Origin: JBDTNL01 sp039933785
GTDB lineage: Bacteria > Acidobacteriota > Thermoanaerobaculia > Multivoradales > JAGPDF01
Assembly (NCBI GenBank): GCA_039933785.1
Contig: JBDTNL010000048.1
Coordinates: 1 to 29,712 of the forward strand
Length of the DNA stretch: 29,712 bases
Direction: 5' to 3'
Made by a program: the position numbers and the translations under genes. Position 1 is the first letter of the stretch. Each line of letters opens with the position of its first letter. Positions 22,117 to 29,712 of this stretch are shown one piece after another. The notes beneath the pieces are model-generated. The model ran no database searches and was not told where the DNA came from. It worked only from the letters and a program-made list of their open reading frames with translations.

Positions 22117-24450
22117 TCATTGCCGGCGCCGCTCGGCAGCAGCCCGATAGCTAGGCTGATTGAAGGTGTATAGGTTCTGAGCGGTTCGGAACTCCAGCAG
22201 CGGGAGGTTGTCGGTGTTGATCTCGTTCACTTCCGCCGCCAAGCGTTCTACGGCCTGCTCGCTGAATTGCGGTGCTCCGAGGACGTCGTCGATGGAGGCG
22301 GCGGGAAGGCCGGCGGCTGCAAGGTCCTGGACGGTGCTCGGCGACAGAGCTCGCGGCGCCTGAGGATCGCGGACCGGCCTGATCGGTGAATCCGAGGCGA
22401 GGACGATCGCGTCCGAGCCGTTGCTCCAGACCGCCACGTGCGCGAACACCGAGCGCAAGGTCTTCAGGGCCACCGCGAAGTCGGCCTTCTCCAATTCATG
22501 AATCGGCAGCCACTGCGACAGGATCCCGCCGGCGTTCAAGTGCGCGTGCGCCGCGGTGTAGAACTCCTGGGTGAACAGACCGGACACACCGGCCACCCAG
22601 ATGTTGGGCGGCTCGGACACGATCACGTCGTAGCGCTCCGGGCTGCCGTCGACGAAATTTCTCCCGTCGGCGATGACCACACGGACGCGGGGATCCTCGA
22701 GAGCGTGTTGATTGAGGGCGGCGAACTGCGTTCGCGCGGCTTCGACCACGAGGGGGTCGATCTCGACCTGGGTGATCGCGGAGACCTCAGGGTGATGCAC
22801 CACGCCGCGCAAGGTGAGGCCGCCGCCGAGGCCGATATTCAGTACAGCCTTGGGGTTCGGATGGAGGAGCAACGGAGCCTGCGCGAGCCAGGTCTGCGCG
22901 TAGTTGTCGCCGCCATCGCTCGCGTCAGTCTTGCCGTTGTGTTTCAGCAAGAGGAAGCCCTGATACTCGACCGTCGCCACACGCCCGTAAAAGCCATCCT
23001 TCTGCCATCGCAGGTGCATGGCGTCGACTTCCTGGCGATAGTGCTCGTACGTGCCCGCCCGAAGTCCGTGGTAGTAGAGGGCGTGGAACGGCAGCTCGAA
23101 CGGGACGACGAGCGGTGAGCAGCCGACTGCCACGGCGAGCACTGCCGCGACCGCCACTATCGGGCGCCAGCGCAGCCCGGTCGTCGAGAGGGCGAGGAAG
23201 ATGGCGGCGGCAACTGCATAGAGCGCCAGGGCCACCAAGGAGAGGCCGGCGAAGCTCCAGCGCGGCAGCAGCACGAACTCTCCGAGGAAGGCGCCGACCA
23301 CGCCGCCGAGCGTGTTGCTGAAAAAGACCCGGCCGATCGACGCCCCGCGAGTGCGAGAGTCGCCGGCGCAGATGAGCGCGACCAGCGGAAAGTTGGCGCC
23401 CATCGCGATCGCCGCCAGAAAAACGATGGCGAAGATCACCGCGCATACCTCGAGTTGAAATCCGTTGTAGCTCGAGGTCGTCTGGAAGGCGCCCATGTAG
23501 AGGCGTCCGAAAAGACCGGCCGAGCGCAGAACGAGAATTCCACTCAGTCCGATGGTGCCGAAGAGCGCCGCCACTGCAAGATGGGGATCGGCGATTCTGC
23601 CGATGAACCGGCGCATGAGGAAACTGCCCGCCCCGAGGCCGCTCAGGAAGCCTGCGAGAACGATGGCGAGTGAGGACACACTGGTGCCGTTCAACACGTA
23701 GAAGAATCGGTTCCATCCAGTTTCGAGCAGCAGTGCTGCGGCACCGGACAGGAAGAATGCGAGCAGCACCATCCAGAGTCGAGGCGATGACTCGCGATCG
23801 GCTGGCGGTGCCTTGGACGCGGTCGGTGTCGGAGAACGCTCGATCTGCAACCGGAACCCGAGCAGGAGAGCCGCTCCTCCGAGGAGGAGAGTCGCGGTCG
23901 ATAGGCCGAGGTGTGGGACCAGGATGAACCCGGCAAGCAGGGCGCCCAAAGCAGCCCCCAGGGTGTCCATGGCGTAGACGAGCGAGAGGTCTGCGCCGAG
24001 TTGGCGTGTACCCTCGGCCAACAGCCGCGTCGCCAGCGGGAAGACGGCGCCAATGGCGAAGGTCGGCACGATGAGGCACGCCAGAACGACGAGCGCCTTG
24101 CCGCTCGCCGCGGCCGCCGGCTCGAGTCCGACCGGAGCGATTGCGAGGTATAGCCGGCGCGCCAGATCGAAGAGCGGCAGGCTGATCGCGCACCAGGCGC
24201 CGAGCACGAGCAGCAATCGAGAGAGCAACCGCCACGGCCGCGCTGTGCGGTCGGCCCAGCGGCCGCCGGCAAGAGCACCGAATGCCAAGCCGAGCAGGAA
24301 GGTCGACAAGACCGTGGCGAAGACGGCAGCGGTCGAACCGAACAGGAAGGCCAGCTTGCGCACCCAAAGGACCTGGCACCCAAGCGAAAGCAAGTTGGTG
24401 AAAAACACCACAAAAAGTAGAAGGCGGCGCCGGCTGGATTGAGGTTTCAT
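22117..24450 (-). CDS. Membrane-anchored spermidine-synthase-like protein (fused MFS/methyltransferase-fold)
   Basis: A 777-residue protein. The N-terminal ~430 residues form many membrane helices in two halves (LLLFVVFFTNLLSLGCQVLW; AFFLSGAAALLLETGWNRFF), resembling MFS-type transporters fused to spermidine synthase folds. The C-terminal half has a SAM/decarboxy-SAM fold: LNIGLGGGLTLRG (about 536), ITQVEIDPLVVEAA, ADGRNF and YDVIVSEPPNIWVAGVSGLFTQEFY (about 605-630). True spermidine synthases carry a catalytic Asp (DssDP) where this has Ser-Glu-Pro, so aminopropyl transfer is doubtful and the substrate unknown. ATG 24450 is preferred to GTG 24468; neither has a Shine-Dalgarno, and TAATTT ends 8 nt before the ATG. 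The gene stands alone, ending at a bidirectional terminator. Confidence 0.88.
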   Translation of the reverse strand: MKPQSSRRRLLLFVVFFTNLLSLGCQVLWVRKLAFLFGSTAAVFATVLSTFLLGLAFGALAGGRWADRTARPWRLLSRLLLVLGAWCAISLPLFDLARRLYLAIAPVGLEPAAAASGKALVVLACLIVPTFAIGAVFPLATRLLAEGTRQLGADLSLVYAMDTLGAALGALLAGFILVPHLGLSTATLLLGGAALLLGFRLQIERSPTPTASKAPPADRESSPRLWMVLLAFFLSGAAALLLETGWNRFFYVLNGTSVSSLAIVLAGFLSGLGAGSFLMRRFIGRIADPHLAVAALFGTIGLSGILVLRSAGLFGRLYMGAFQTTSSYNGFQLEVCAVIFAIVFLAAIAMGANFPLVALICAGDSRTRGASIGRVFFSNTLGGVVGAFLGEFVLLPRWSFAGLSLVALALYAVAAAIFLALSTTGLRWRPIVAVAAVLAVAVGCSPLVVPFELPFHALYYHGLRAGTYEHYRQEVDAMHLRWQKDGFYGRVATVEYQGFLLLKHNGKTDASDGGDNYAQTWLAQAPLLLHPNPKAVLNIGLGGGLTLRGVVHHPEVSAITQVEIDPLVVEAARTQFAALNQHALEDPRVRVVIADGRNFVDGSPERYDVIVSEPPNIWVAGVSGLFTQEFYTAAHAHLNAGGILSQWLPIHELEKADFAVALKTLRSVFAHVAVWSNGSDAIVLASDSPIRPVRDPQAPRALSPSTVQDLAAAGLPAASIDDVLGAPQFSEQAVERLAAEVNEINTDNLPLLEFRTAQNLYTFNQPSYRAAAERRRQ

Positions 24451-24458
24451 CGCGGGCG

Positions 24459-24464
24459 AAATTA
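24459..24464 (-). promoter_or_regulatory. Candidate -10 element of the spermidine-synthase-like gene (TAATTT)
   Basis: TAATTT on the minus strand ends 8 nt before ATG 24450, with no Shine-Dalgarno between. Because it sits downstream of the PKD gene's terminator hairpin, an own promoter is expected here. No -35 is obvious. Confidence 0.3.
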
Positions 24465-24483
24465 CCACGACAGAAACGTCCAG

Positions 24484-24518
24484 AAATGAAAGGAGCGCCC
24501 CAACTGCGGAGCGCTCCT
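24484..24518 (-). terminator. Intrinsic terminator of the PKD surface protein gene
   Basis: AGGAGCGC (plus strand 24491-24498) pairs with GCGCTCCT (24511-24518). Read on the minus strand, the 8-bp stem with a 12-nt loop is followed by TTTCATTT. It lies 50 nt after the stop codon at 24569. Confidence 0.75.
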
Positions 24519-24568
24519 CGATCAGCGGACGAGTGGTTCGCCGGAAAGTTGCCGGCGTGGGACCGGAC

Positions 24569-27500
24569 TCAGTAGGCCTGACCCTTGATGTAGGCCGGGT
24601 CCTTGCTGCTCAACGTGGTCACCTTGCCGGCAGCGATGATCTGCCCGGCCCGCACGACGATGTCAACGCTGAACAAGCCGTTCGGTGCGTTGGCGACCGC
24701 GCTCCCCGGGTACTGTTTCAACCGCCCCGGGCCGACGCGCTTGTTGGCGATCTTCAGGAGTTGGTTGCCCTGGAAGTCCCGGAAGATGATGTCGTAGACC
24801 GCAGTCGCGGAGCCGACGCCCGCTACCCAGAACACGGAATCGTAAGCCGTGCTCTGGCGGAGCCCGAGCAGGACCATGTGGTGCCCCTGTCCCGCGGCCT
24901 CAGACTCGGTGAACGATTCGACCGTCTCGCCGTAGCGTCGCGTGGGTGTGGTGTTGTCGTAGCTCTGCGCGGAGAGCACGGGGTAGGTTCCCGCCGAGCC
25001 GGCCGCCTGGGAGATCACCATGCCGGTTTTGTTCGTGGCGTTGAACGTGGTGCCGAGCACATTCACCAGGCGTTTGGTCTCTCCGGCCGCCAAGTTGATC
25101 GTCACCGGTGCGGACGGTGCACCGACTCCATTGGCTACGAACGTCAGCACCGCCGACTGAGCGGCGTCTGCCGGGTTGGCGATGACCAAGTCCGACTGCC
25201 ATCGAGATGTCGTGTTGGCGCTGGTATCGAACACCCCGAGCAAGTAGCTCTTCGGACTGTTCGCCGGCCGGCTCCGGAGGAAGGAGGGATCCGCCGTGGT
25301 AGAGCTCCGACCGGCCCCGAAGGTGAAGACCTGGCCATCGGTCAGCGACTCGATCTCGACCCGATAGTCGCGCTGAGAGCCGACGCTGAATGTGCCGCGC
25401 AGCTGCTGCAGAGTAAGCTGCTTCTGGCTCGAACCCGCCAGTACGATGGGGTCGGAGGTCGAGAGCGGCGAACCGTCCGCGCCGAAGAACTCCAGTCGGA
25501 CATCCGCTCTGCCGCCACCCCCGTTCGAGATACCGACGGCGGAGTTGCTGTCCGGCCCGTCGCTCAACCCTACGAGATGCAGCTTCTGTCCCGTGGATTG
25601 GGAATTCGACGAATCGAGGGGCAAGCCAGGGATGGATTGCGTGAGGCGGGCTCCGGTCGAGGAGGTCGTGGTGTTGATCTCCGCTACCACTGGAAGCTGC
25701 TGAATTCCGTCGACCGTGACCACGAGGAACCCGGTATTTGGCTGGGTGAACAGCTGGCCGAGCACGTCCGTGACCAGCAGTGTGCCGCGAGCGGGTACGG
25801 TTCGCGTCACCTTGGGCGGGTTCGTGTCAGGAACACCGCGCTTGCGGAAGGTGATTGTTACCGGAAGGTCCACGGTTCCCGGATTGTTGATGAACAGATC
25901 GCTCGTCTGCTGAGCCGGCGCCGGCGTCTGGCCGACCCACGGCACGATCACCGACCTGCTGGGCGGGACCGGGACTCCGGTGATCACGAACGACCGACTC
26001 TTGCTCGCGTTGGTATGGCCGTCGCTCGCGGTGAGCATCACTTGATACGACCCTGGATTGGCGAAGGTGTGCCGCGCCGTCCCTCCGGTCGTGTCGGGGG
26101 TCCCGTCACCGAAGCTCCAGCCGTAACTGGTGGCGCTCGCGCTCACCGCGGTGAAGTCGATCGCGCTCCCGGTGTGGCCATTGCAGCTCTCGATCCCCAG
26201 CGGGCTACTGCAAGTCGCCGAGGTCGTGTAGTCGAGCGGGAACGTCGCGCCGTCGATCTGGAAGACGCGGCTCTTGATCTGCGACGTGTGCCCGTCCGTG
26301 CCGGTGACTGTCACCGTGAACGAGCCGCTTTCGCCGAAGGCGTGGCTCACCGTTCCGCCGGTTGCGTTGGGCGATCCGTCGCCGAAGCTCCAGGTGAAGC
26401 TGGTGGCTCCGACGCCCGTGGCGACGAAGTTGATCGCCGCCCCCGCGTTGCCGGAGCAGGTGAGCAAGCCGAACTGGTTGGTGCATGGAGCCGAGGTCGT
26501 GAAATCGACTTGGATCGGCGGCGTCGCGCCGACGATTACTGGCTGGGCCTTCTCCGCCGAACAGGTGCCGCCCGGGCAGAACACTCCGGTGCCCGGTTTG
26601 GTAACGGTCAGTCGGAGAGTGTAGGTTCCTGCGGTCGCGTAGGCGTGGGTCGCGGTAACGCCGGTCGCGTTCTGGCCGTCGCCGAAGTCCCAAGAGTATC
26701 CGGTGGGCGCTCCAGTCGACGACGAACCGTCGAAGGTAACACTCTGCGCGATCGCTGGGCTCGCCGGCGTCACCGTAAAGGCGGCCGCGAGGGTCCCGGG
26801 GTTGGTGTTCGGATCGGTGACCGTCACCGACTTGGAACCCGACGCTCCCGTACAGCCGGTATTCGTGACCGAGACGGACTTGGTACCCACCGTGGTCCAC
26901 TTGACCGAGATGGCCGAGGTATTGGCCGGGCCGGTGATCGAACCCGTCCCCACACTCCAGGTCCAGCCGGTGGCTGAGGCGGAGCAGCTGGCAGGGATAC
27001 CGGTAAGTACCAACGCCGTGTTGATGTTCACCGTGCTCGATCCGCTGATCGTGATCGACGCCGACGGTCCGCCCGAATCAACCACGATGTTGCTGTGAGT
27101 GAACGAGGCGGTCTCTGCACCCCGGTGGACCAGTAGCTTGGGATGGTAGCTTCCCGCAACGACGTAGGTGTGAACAGTCACCGGAGTCGTATGCCCCGCA
27201 TCTTCGTAAGTACCGTTGCCATCCCAGTCGTAGTCCCAATGATCAGGGCCACCGCTGGAGGTATCCGTGAAGACCAGTGGCGTGCCCACTGTCGCATCAC
27301 ACCCAAAGATGCCGCATTGCGCCTGGAAACCGGCGACCAAGGGCGTGAGCTGGGAGATGTTTACCGTCAGCGTGCTGCTCGAGCGCGCCAGCTCCACGCA
27401 ATTGCGGATTTGGACGACGACGGACTTGTTGCCCGTCGTGGTGTATGACCGCGTAGGGTTCGGTCCGGCGACCGGGTCGTTCGTCCAACCGGTGAATCCG

Positions 27501-29536
27501 GCACCGTCGCCGAAGTCCCAATTCCACTCAGTCGCGCCTGCCACCGCAACATGGAACTGGACGGTGCCCGCAGAAAAAGAGTCATTGCTCGGCGTGAAGG
27601 TGCCGCCGGCCGGGAGCATCGCCAAGGACCCGAGGGTGAAGTTGATGCTCTTGGTGGCAGTGCCGCTGGTGTTCTGGACCTGCAGAGTAGAGGAGTACCC
27701 GCCGGGGGTCGTGCTGCTATTCGTGACCCAGGTGAAGCCGGGACTCGTGCTCGACGCGGCCGACTGGCCGCCGGGGTTCGTCGCCACGTTCCAGCTGTAG
27801 CCGAGAGCAGGCTTGCCCGTGACCCCGGTCGCCGAGAAGGTCACCGGTTGGCAAACCACGGGATTCGTCGGCGAGATGTTGACCGCGGCGATCGCGGGTG
27901 CGGGATCGAGCACCGGCACCTGCTGAGTCTTGAGCAAGCTCGGACCTACGGTGTTGGTGGCGGTCAAACCGACCGCCTTGGTGCCCATCGCCGCAAACGT
28001 GATGTTGGCTGGATTGCGCGACACCGCGGAGGAAGGCGAGCCGTCGGGAGCAAAGGTCCAACTCCACGAGGTCGGGGCTCCACTCGAGAGGTCGGTGAAC
28101 GACACCGGCGTGCCGGGATAGATCTCGGTTGGGCTCCAACTGAAGTTGGCTGTGGGGGCGACGCCGCCGGCTAGCTTGTGCACGTCCATCATGCTGAACG
28201 CGGCGCGGTAGAAGTATTCGTTGTAGAACTTGCCATTGCGTGGCATGACCTGGTTGAAGCCCGACGGGTTCCGGCGGTAGTACCAGTTCCAGTAGCCGGT
28301 TGGCTGCGCGACGCCGCCGGAGTTTTGAACCAGGACGGTAGTCGGCGGAGTGATGTCGTGCGCCGAGGCCGGGTTGGTCACGTCGATCAAGAACTCGCGC
28401 TGCGCGTCCGGAGGGCCGCTGCCGCACTTGTTGTCGTTGCCGAAGTAGAGAAACCGCCGCGATCCACTGGTCGAGTACGTGACCGTGAGCTCGGGCGTGC
28501 CGCCCGGCATGGCCTGCGACCAGATCAACGTTCCCGGCGAGCCCGAGGTGCAGCCGAGGCCGGAGGCGATGCAACTCACGTCGTAGATGCGCCCCTCGGT
28601 GCCGGTGCGCATTCCTAAGTAGTAGGTGCCGCCGACCTGCCACATCGCGAGACCGTAGGCGCTGGACGGGAACGCGAACGCGCTCATCCGCGGGCCGATG
28701 GGTGCCGCAGGGTTGGAGACGTCCCAAATCTGCGTGCTGCTCAATGAGCTGAACGCGACGTAGTTGCCCGCACCGTGCACGTAGGCCGCGCCGTTGCCGA
28801 TGACACCCAGGAAGACGCCCGGACAGGCTCCCGTGTTCTGTAGGCAGGCTGAGAACCCGCTGGCGACGGTCATGTTGTAGATCGCGACACCGGTTCGCAC
28901 GCCGGTGGCGGCGGCGCTGAAAGCGTACTTCTTCGCGCCGATCGTGGTGGCGTAAATCTGGCTGCCGTCGTAAGCGCTGTCTTGGTAGAGGAGTCGCGGG
29001 CCGATGGGATTCGTGAAGTCGAAGATCGCGGTGCCGATTCCGGCTTGTCCGACGATACCGCCCAGGCTGCCTTCCACGTCGATGCCGCGTAGCGGCTGCT
29101 TGACTTCGCCCAAGGGCCAGAAGCGGAGCGTCGACGGTCCGTCGACGACCTTGTTCACCGTCGGGCTGGCGGGATTCGTGTGCAGGTCGAGGACCTGGAT
29201 GCCGTGCGAGATCGCGGCATACAGATAACCGGAATCCACGTCGACGCCGACCCAGAAGGGGTTGGCGGTACCGTACGGCTGAAGGAATTCGTTGAAGGCC
29301 GTGTTGTCCCCGGCAATAGAGACCGGCTCGAGCTCTCCCCAGAGCGCGGAAGGCACCATGCGTGCGGGCGCCTTGCACGACAGGCGGCCGCAACTTCCGT
29401 CCGAGTCGCAGTTCCCGGCAATGGGTGTTTGAGCGAAAGCTGCCGATGAAGCAAAGCCCATGGCGAGCGCTGCGAGCGTGAACCTGGCGGAGCGGGTCGA
29501 ACTGAGGGTCCGATTCATTCGTCTTCGAGCTCCCAT
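24569..29536 (-). CDS. Giant secreted PKD-repeat surface protein
   Basis: A 1655-residue exported protein with an N-terminal signal (TLAALAMGFASSAAFA, cleavage near residue 35). Residues ~60-450 look like a beta-propeller of LVIVD type (SGYLYAAISHGIQVLDL; STQIWDVSNPAAPIGPRMS). About eight PKD or PKD-like Ig domains follow (roughly 457-1185), with WDFGDG/WSFGDG cores (WNWDFGDG, YSWDFGDG, FTWSFGDG, YGWSFGDG). The last ~470 residues hold four related beta-sandwich modules of about 110 residues (SDLFINNPG; SDLVIANPA). Such proteins usually act in adhesion or carbohydrate binding; no catalytic site is visible. ATG 29536 has AAGG just upstream; ATG 29518 is an alternative. There is no LPXTG, membrane anchor or recognised sorting tail. 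The terminator at 24484-24518 ends it. Confidence 0.9.
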   Translation of the reverse strand: MGARRRMNRTLSSTRSARFTLAALAMGFASSAAFAQTPIAGNCDSDGSCGRLSCKAPARMVPSALWGELEPVSIAGDNTAFNEFLQPYGTANPFWVGVDVDSGYLYAAISHGIQVLDLHTNPASPTVNKVVDGPSTLRFWPLGEVKQPLRGIDVEGSLGGIVGQAGIGTAIFDFTNPIGPRLLYQDSAYDGSQIYATTIGAKKYAFSAAATGVRTGVAIYNMTVASGFSACLQNTGACPGVFLGVIGNGAAYVHGAGNYVAFSSLSSTQIWDVSNPAAPIGPRMSAFAFPSSAYGLAMWQVGGTYYLGMRTGTEGRIYDVSCIASGLGCTSGSPGTLIWSQAMPGGTPELTVTYSTSGSRRFLYFGNDNKCGSGPPDAQREFLIDVTNPASAHDITPPTTVLVQNSGGVAQPTGYWNWYYRRNPSGFNQVMPRNGKFYNEYFYRAAFSMMDVHKLAGGVAPTANFSWSPTEIYPGTPVSFTDLSSGAPTSWSWTFAPDGSPSSAVSRNPANITFAAMGTKAVGLTATNTVGPSLLKTQQVPVLDPAPAIAAVNISPTNPVVCQPVTFSATGVTGKPALGYSWNVATNPGGQSAASSTSPGFTWVTNSSTTPGGYSSTLQVQNTSGTATKSINFTLGSLAMLPAGGTFTPSNDSFSAGTVQFHVAVAGATEWNWDFGDGAGFTGWTNDPVAGPNPTRSYTTTGNKSVVVQIRNCVELARSSSTLTVNISQLTPLVAGFQAQCGIFGCDATVGTPLVFTDTSSGGPDHWDYDWDGNGTYEDAGHTTPVTVHTYVVAGSYHPKLLVHRGAETASFTHSNIVVDSGGPSASITISGSSTVNINTALVLTGIPASCSASATGWTWSVGTGSITGPANTSAISVKWTTVGTKSVSVTNTGCTGASGSKSVTVTDPNTNPGTLAAAFTVTPASPAIAQSVTFDGSSSTGAPTGYSWDFGDGQNATGVTATHAYATAGTYTLRLTVTKPGTGVFCPGGTCSAEKAQPVIVGATPPIQVDFTTSAPCTNQFGLLTCSGNAGAAINFVATGVGATSFTWSFGDGSPNATGGTVSHAFGESGSFTVTVTGTDGHTSQIKSRVFQIDGATFPLDYTTSATCSSPLGIESCNGHTGSAIDFTAVSASATSYGWSFGDGTPDTTGGTARHTFANPGSYQVMLTASDGHTNASKSRSFVITGVPVPPSRSVIVPWVGQTPAPAQQTSDLFINNPGTVDLPVTITFRKRGVPDTNPPKVTRTVPARGTLLVTDVLGQLFTQPNTGFLVVTVDGIQQLPVVAEINTTTSSTGARLTQSIPGLPLDSSNSQSTGQKLHLVGLSDGPDSNSAVGISNGGGGRADVRLEFFGADGSPLSTSDPIVLAGSSQKQLTLQQLRGTFSVGSQRDYRVEIESLTDGQVFTFGAGRSSTTADPSFLRSRPANSPKSYLLGVFDTSANTTSRWQSDLVIANPADAAQSAVLTFVANGVGAPSAPVTINLAAGETKRLVNVLGTTFNATNKTGMVISQAAGSAGTYPVLSAQSYDNTTPTRRYGETVESFTESEAAGQGHHMVLLGLRQSTAYDSVFWVAGVGSATAVYDIIFRDFQGNQLLKIANKRVGPGRLKQYPGSAVANAPNGLFSVDIVVRAGQIIAAGKVTTLSSKDPAYIKGQAY

Positions 29537-29546
29537 AGAGCCTTGA

Positions 29547-29560
29547 TGCTGGTTGACAAG
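29547..29560 (+). repeat. 14-nt direct repeat copy 2 (contains TTGACA)
   Basis: An exact copy of TGCTGGTTGACAAG from 20696-20709, 10 nt upstream of the PKD gene start but pointing away from it. No gene on the plus strand follows in the window. Confidence 0.7.
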
Positions 29561-29581
29561 AGCGGGTCAGGAGGAGCGATT

Positions 29582-29595
29582 CGCTCTTCCGATCT
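29582..29595. other. 14-base match to the Illumina TruSeq adapter
   Basis: CGCTCTTCCGATCT, or AGATCGGAAGAGCG on the minus strand, equals the first 14 bases of the common Illumina read-through adapter. It lies in the 142-nt gap between the PKD gene and the partial gene at the right edge. It may be a residual adapter in the assembly or chance. Confidence 0.55.
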
Positions 29596-29640
29596 GGCCC
29601 TCGCTGAGCAGCGAGAGGCAGGTCGCAAGGGCGAGTAAAG

Positions 29641-29670
29641 CGGTGGGCCCGACCGAGGCCGGGCCCACCG
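29641..29670 (-). terminator. Hairpin after the partial gene at the right edge
   Basis: An 11-bp perfect stem, CGGTGGGCCCG and CGGGCCCACCG, closes an 8-nt loop, 8 nt after the stop codon of the minus-strand gene running off the window. CTTTACT follows on the minus strand, a weak U-tract, so termination is likely but not textbook. Confidence 0.65.
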
Positions 29671-29678
29671 TGAAGACA

Positions 29679-29712
29679 CTAGTTGCCGATCCGAATGTGG
29701 TTGGCAACGGTG
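29679..29712 (-). CDS. C-terminal end of a truncated gene (last 10 codons)
   Basis: On the minus strand the window edge reads codons for TVANHIRIGN then TAG (29679-29681), followed by a hairpin terminator. This is consistent with the end of a gene that begins beyond the window. It is too short to identify. Its coding nature is inferred from the stop directly before a terminator and from intergenic placement. Confidence 0.5.
   Translation of the reverse strand, partial: TVANHIRIGN

Noticed and set aside
24533..26977. A long open frame on the plus strand opposite the PKD gene
   Set aside because: It lies entirely antisense to a clear PKD gene, its translation is Arg/Gly-rich with no domain, and it comes from GC-rich codon bias.
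27717..29393. A 558-codon frame on the minus strand within the PKD gene
   Set aside because: It is an alternate frame of the same strand, dominated by Arg/His/Gly runs, with no start signals; the PKD frame holds conserved FGDG motifs.

Overview
The window is about 29.7 kb of GC-rich bacterial chromosome. It opens with the 3' end of an rRNA operon (23S, then 5S and a strong intrinsic terminator). The rest is ordinary single-copy genes: LPS heptose synthesis, a type IV pilus ATPase, an ECF sigma operon and many exported proteins. There are no phage, IS, plasmid, tRNA or CRISPR features. Separate heptose kinase and adenylyltransferase genes, DUF1573, an FG-GAP lipoprotein, a phosphodiesterase lipoprotein ending in an 'LRSLGYI' tail and a giant PKD surface protein suggest a Gram-negative Acidobacteriota-like organism, perhaps near Thermoanaerobaculia. 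That placement is inference from gene content.

Layout. 1-586: end of the rRNA operon. 598-6129 (+): phosphodiesterase lipoprotein, small membrane protein, GH38 alpha-mannosidase and cob(I)alamin adenosyltransferase. 6137-10497 (-): hldE1 (kinase), hldE2 (adenylyltransferase), waaC-like heptosyltransferase and pilB. 10563-11965 (+): ECF sigma factor, zinc-finger anti-sigma factor and an exported thioredoxin-fold protein lacking its CxxC. 12085-13431 (+): M23 peptidase. 13449-16110 (-): a tight operon of XRE regulator, TPR protein and exported protein with three RAHIIT repeats. 16257-22032 (+): ABC-2 export permease, DUF1573 protein, FG-GAP lipoprotein and two exported proteins of unknown function. 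22117-24450 (-): membrane-anchored spermidine-synthase-like protein. 24569-29536 (-): 1655-residue PKD protein. 29679-29712 (-): last codons of another gene.

Most of the region serves the cell envelope. The observations most worth following are: (1) the XRE/TPR/repeat-protein operon, whose promoter carries a near-perfect 19-bp palindrome across the -35/-10 spacer, consistent with an autoregulated signalling or repressor module; (2) a TANNNT hexamer 8-11 nt upstream of five start codons, four of which have no Shine-Dalgarno sequence, suggesting leaderless mRNAs; (3) the redox-dead thioredoxin-like protein paired with a sigma/anti-sigma system; (4) a GH38 gene whose true start is probably a CTG upstream of the first usual start codon; (5) a 14-base match to the Illumina adapter near the right end, which may mark an assembly artefact.
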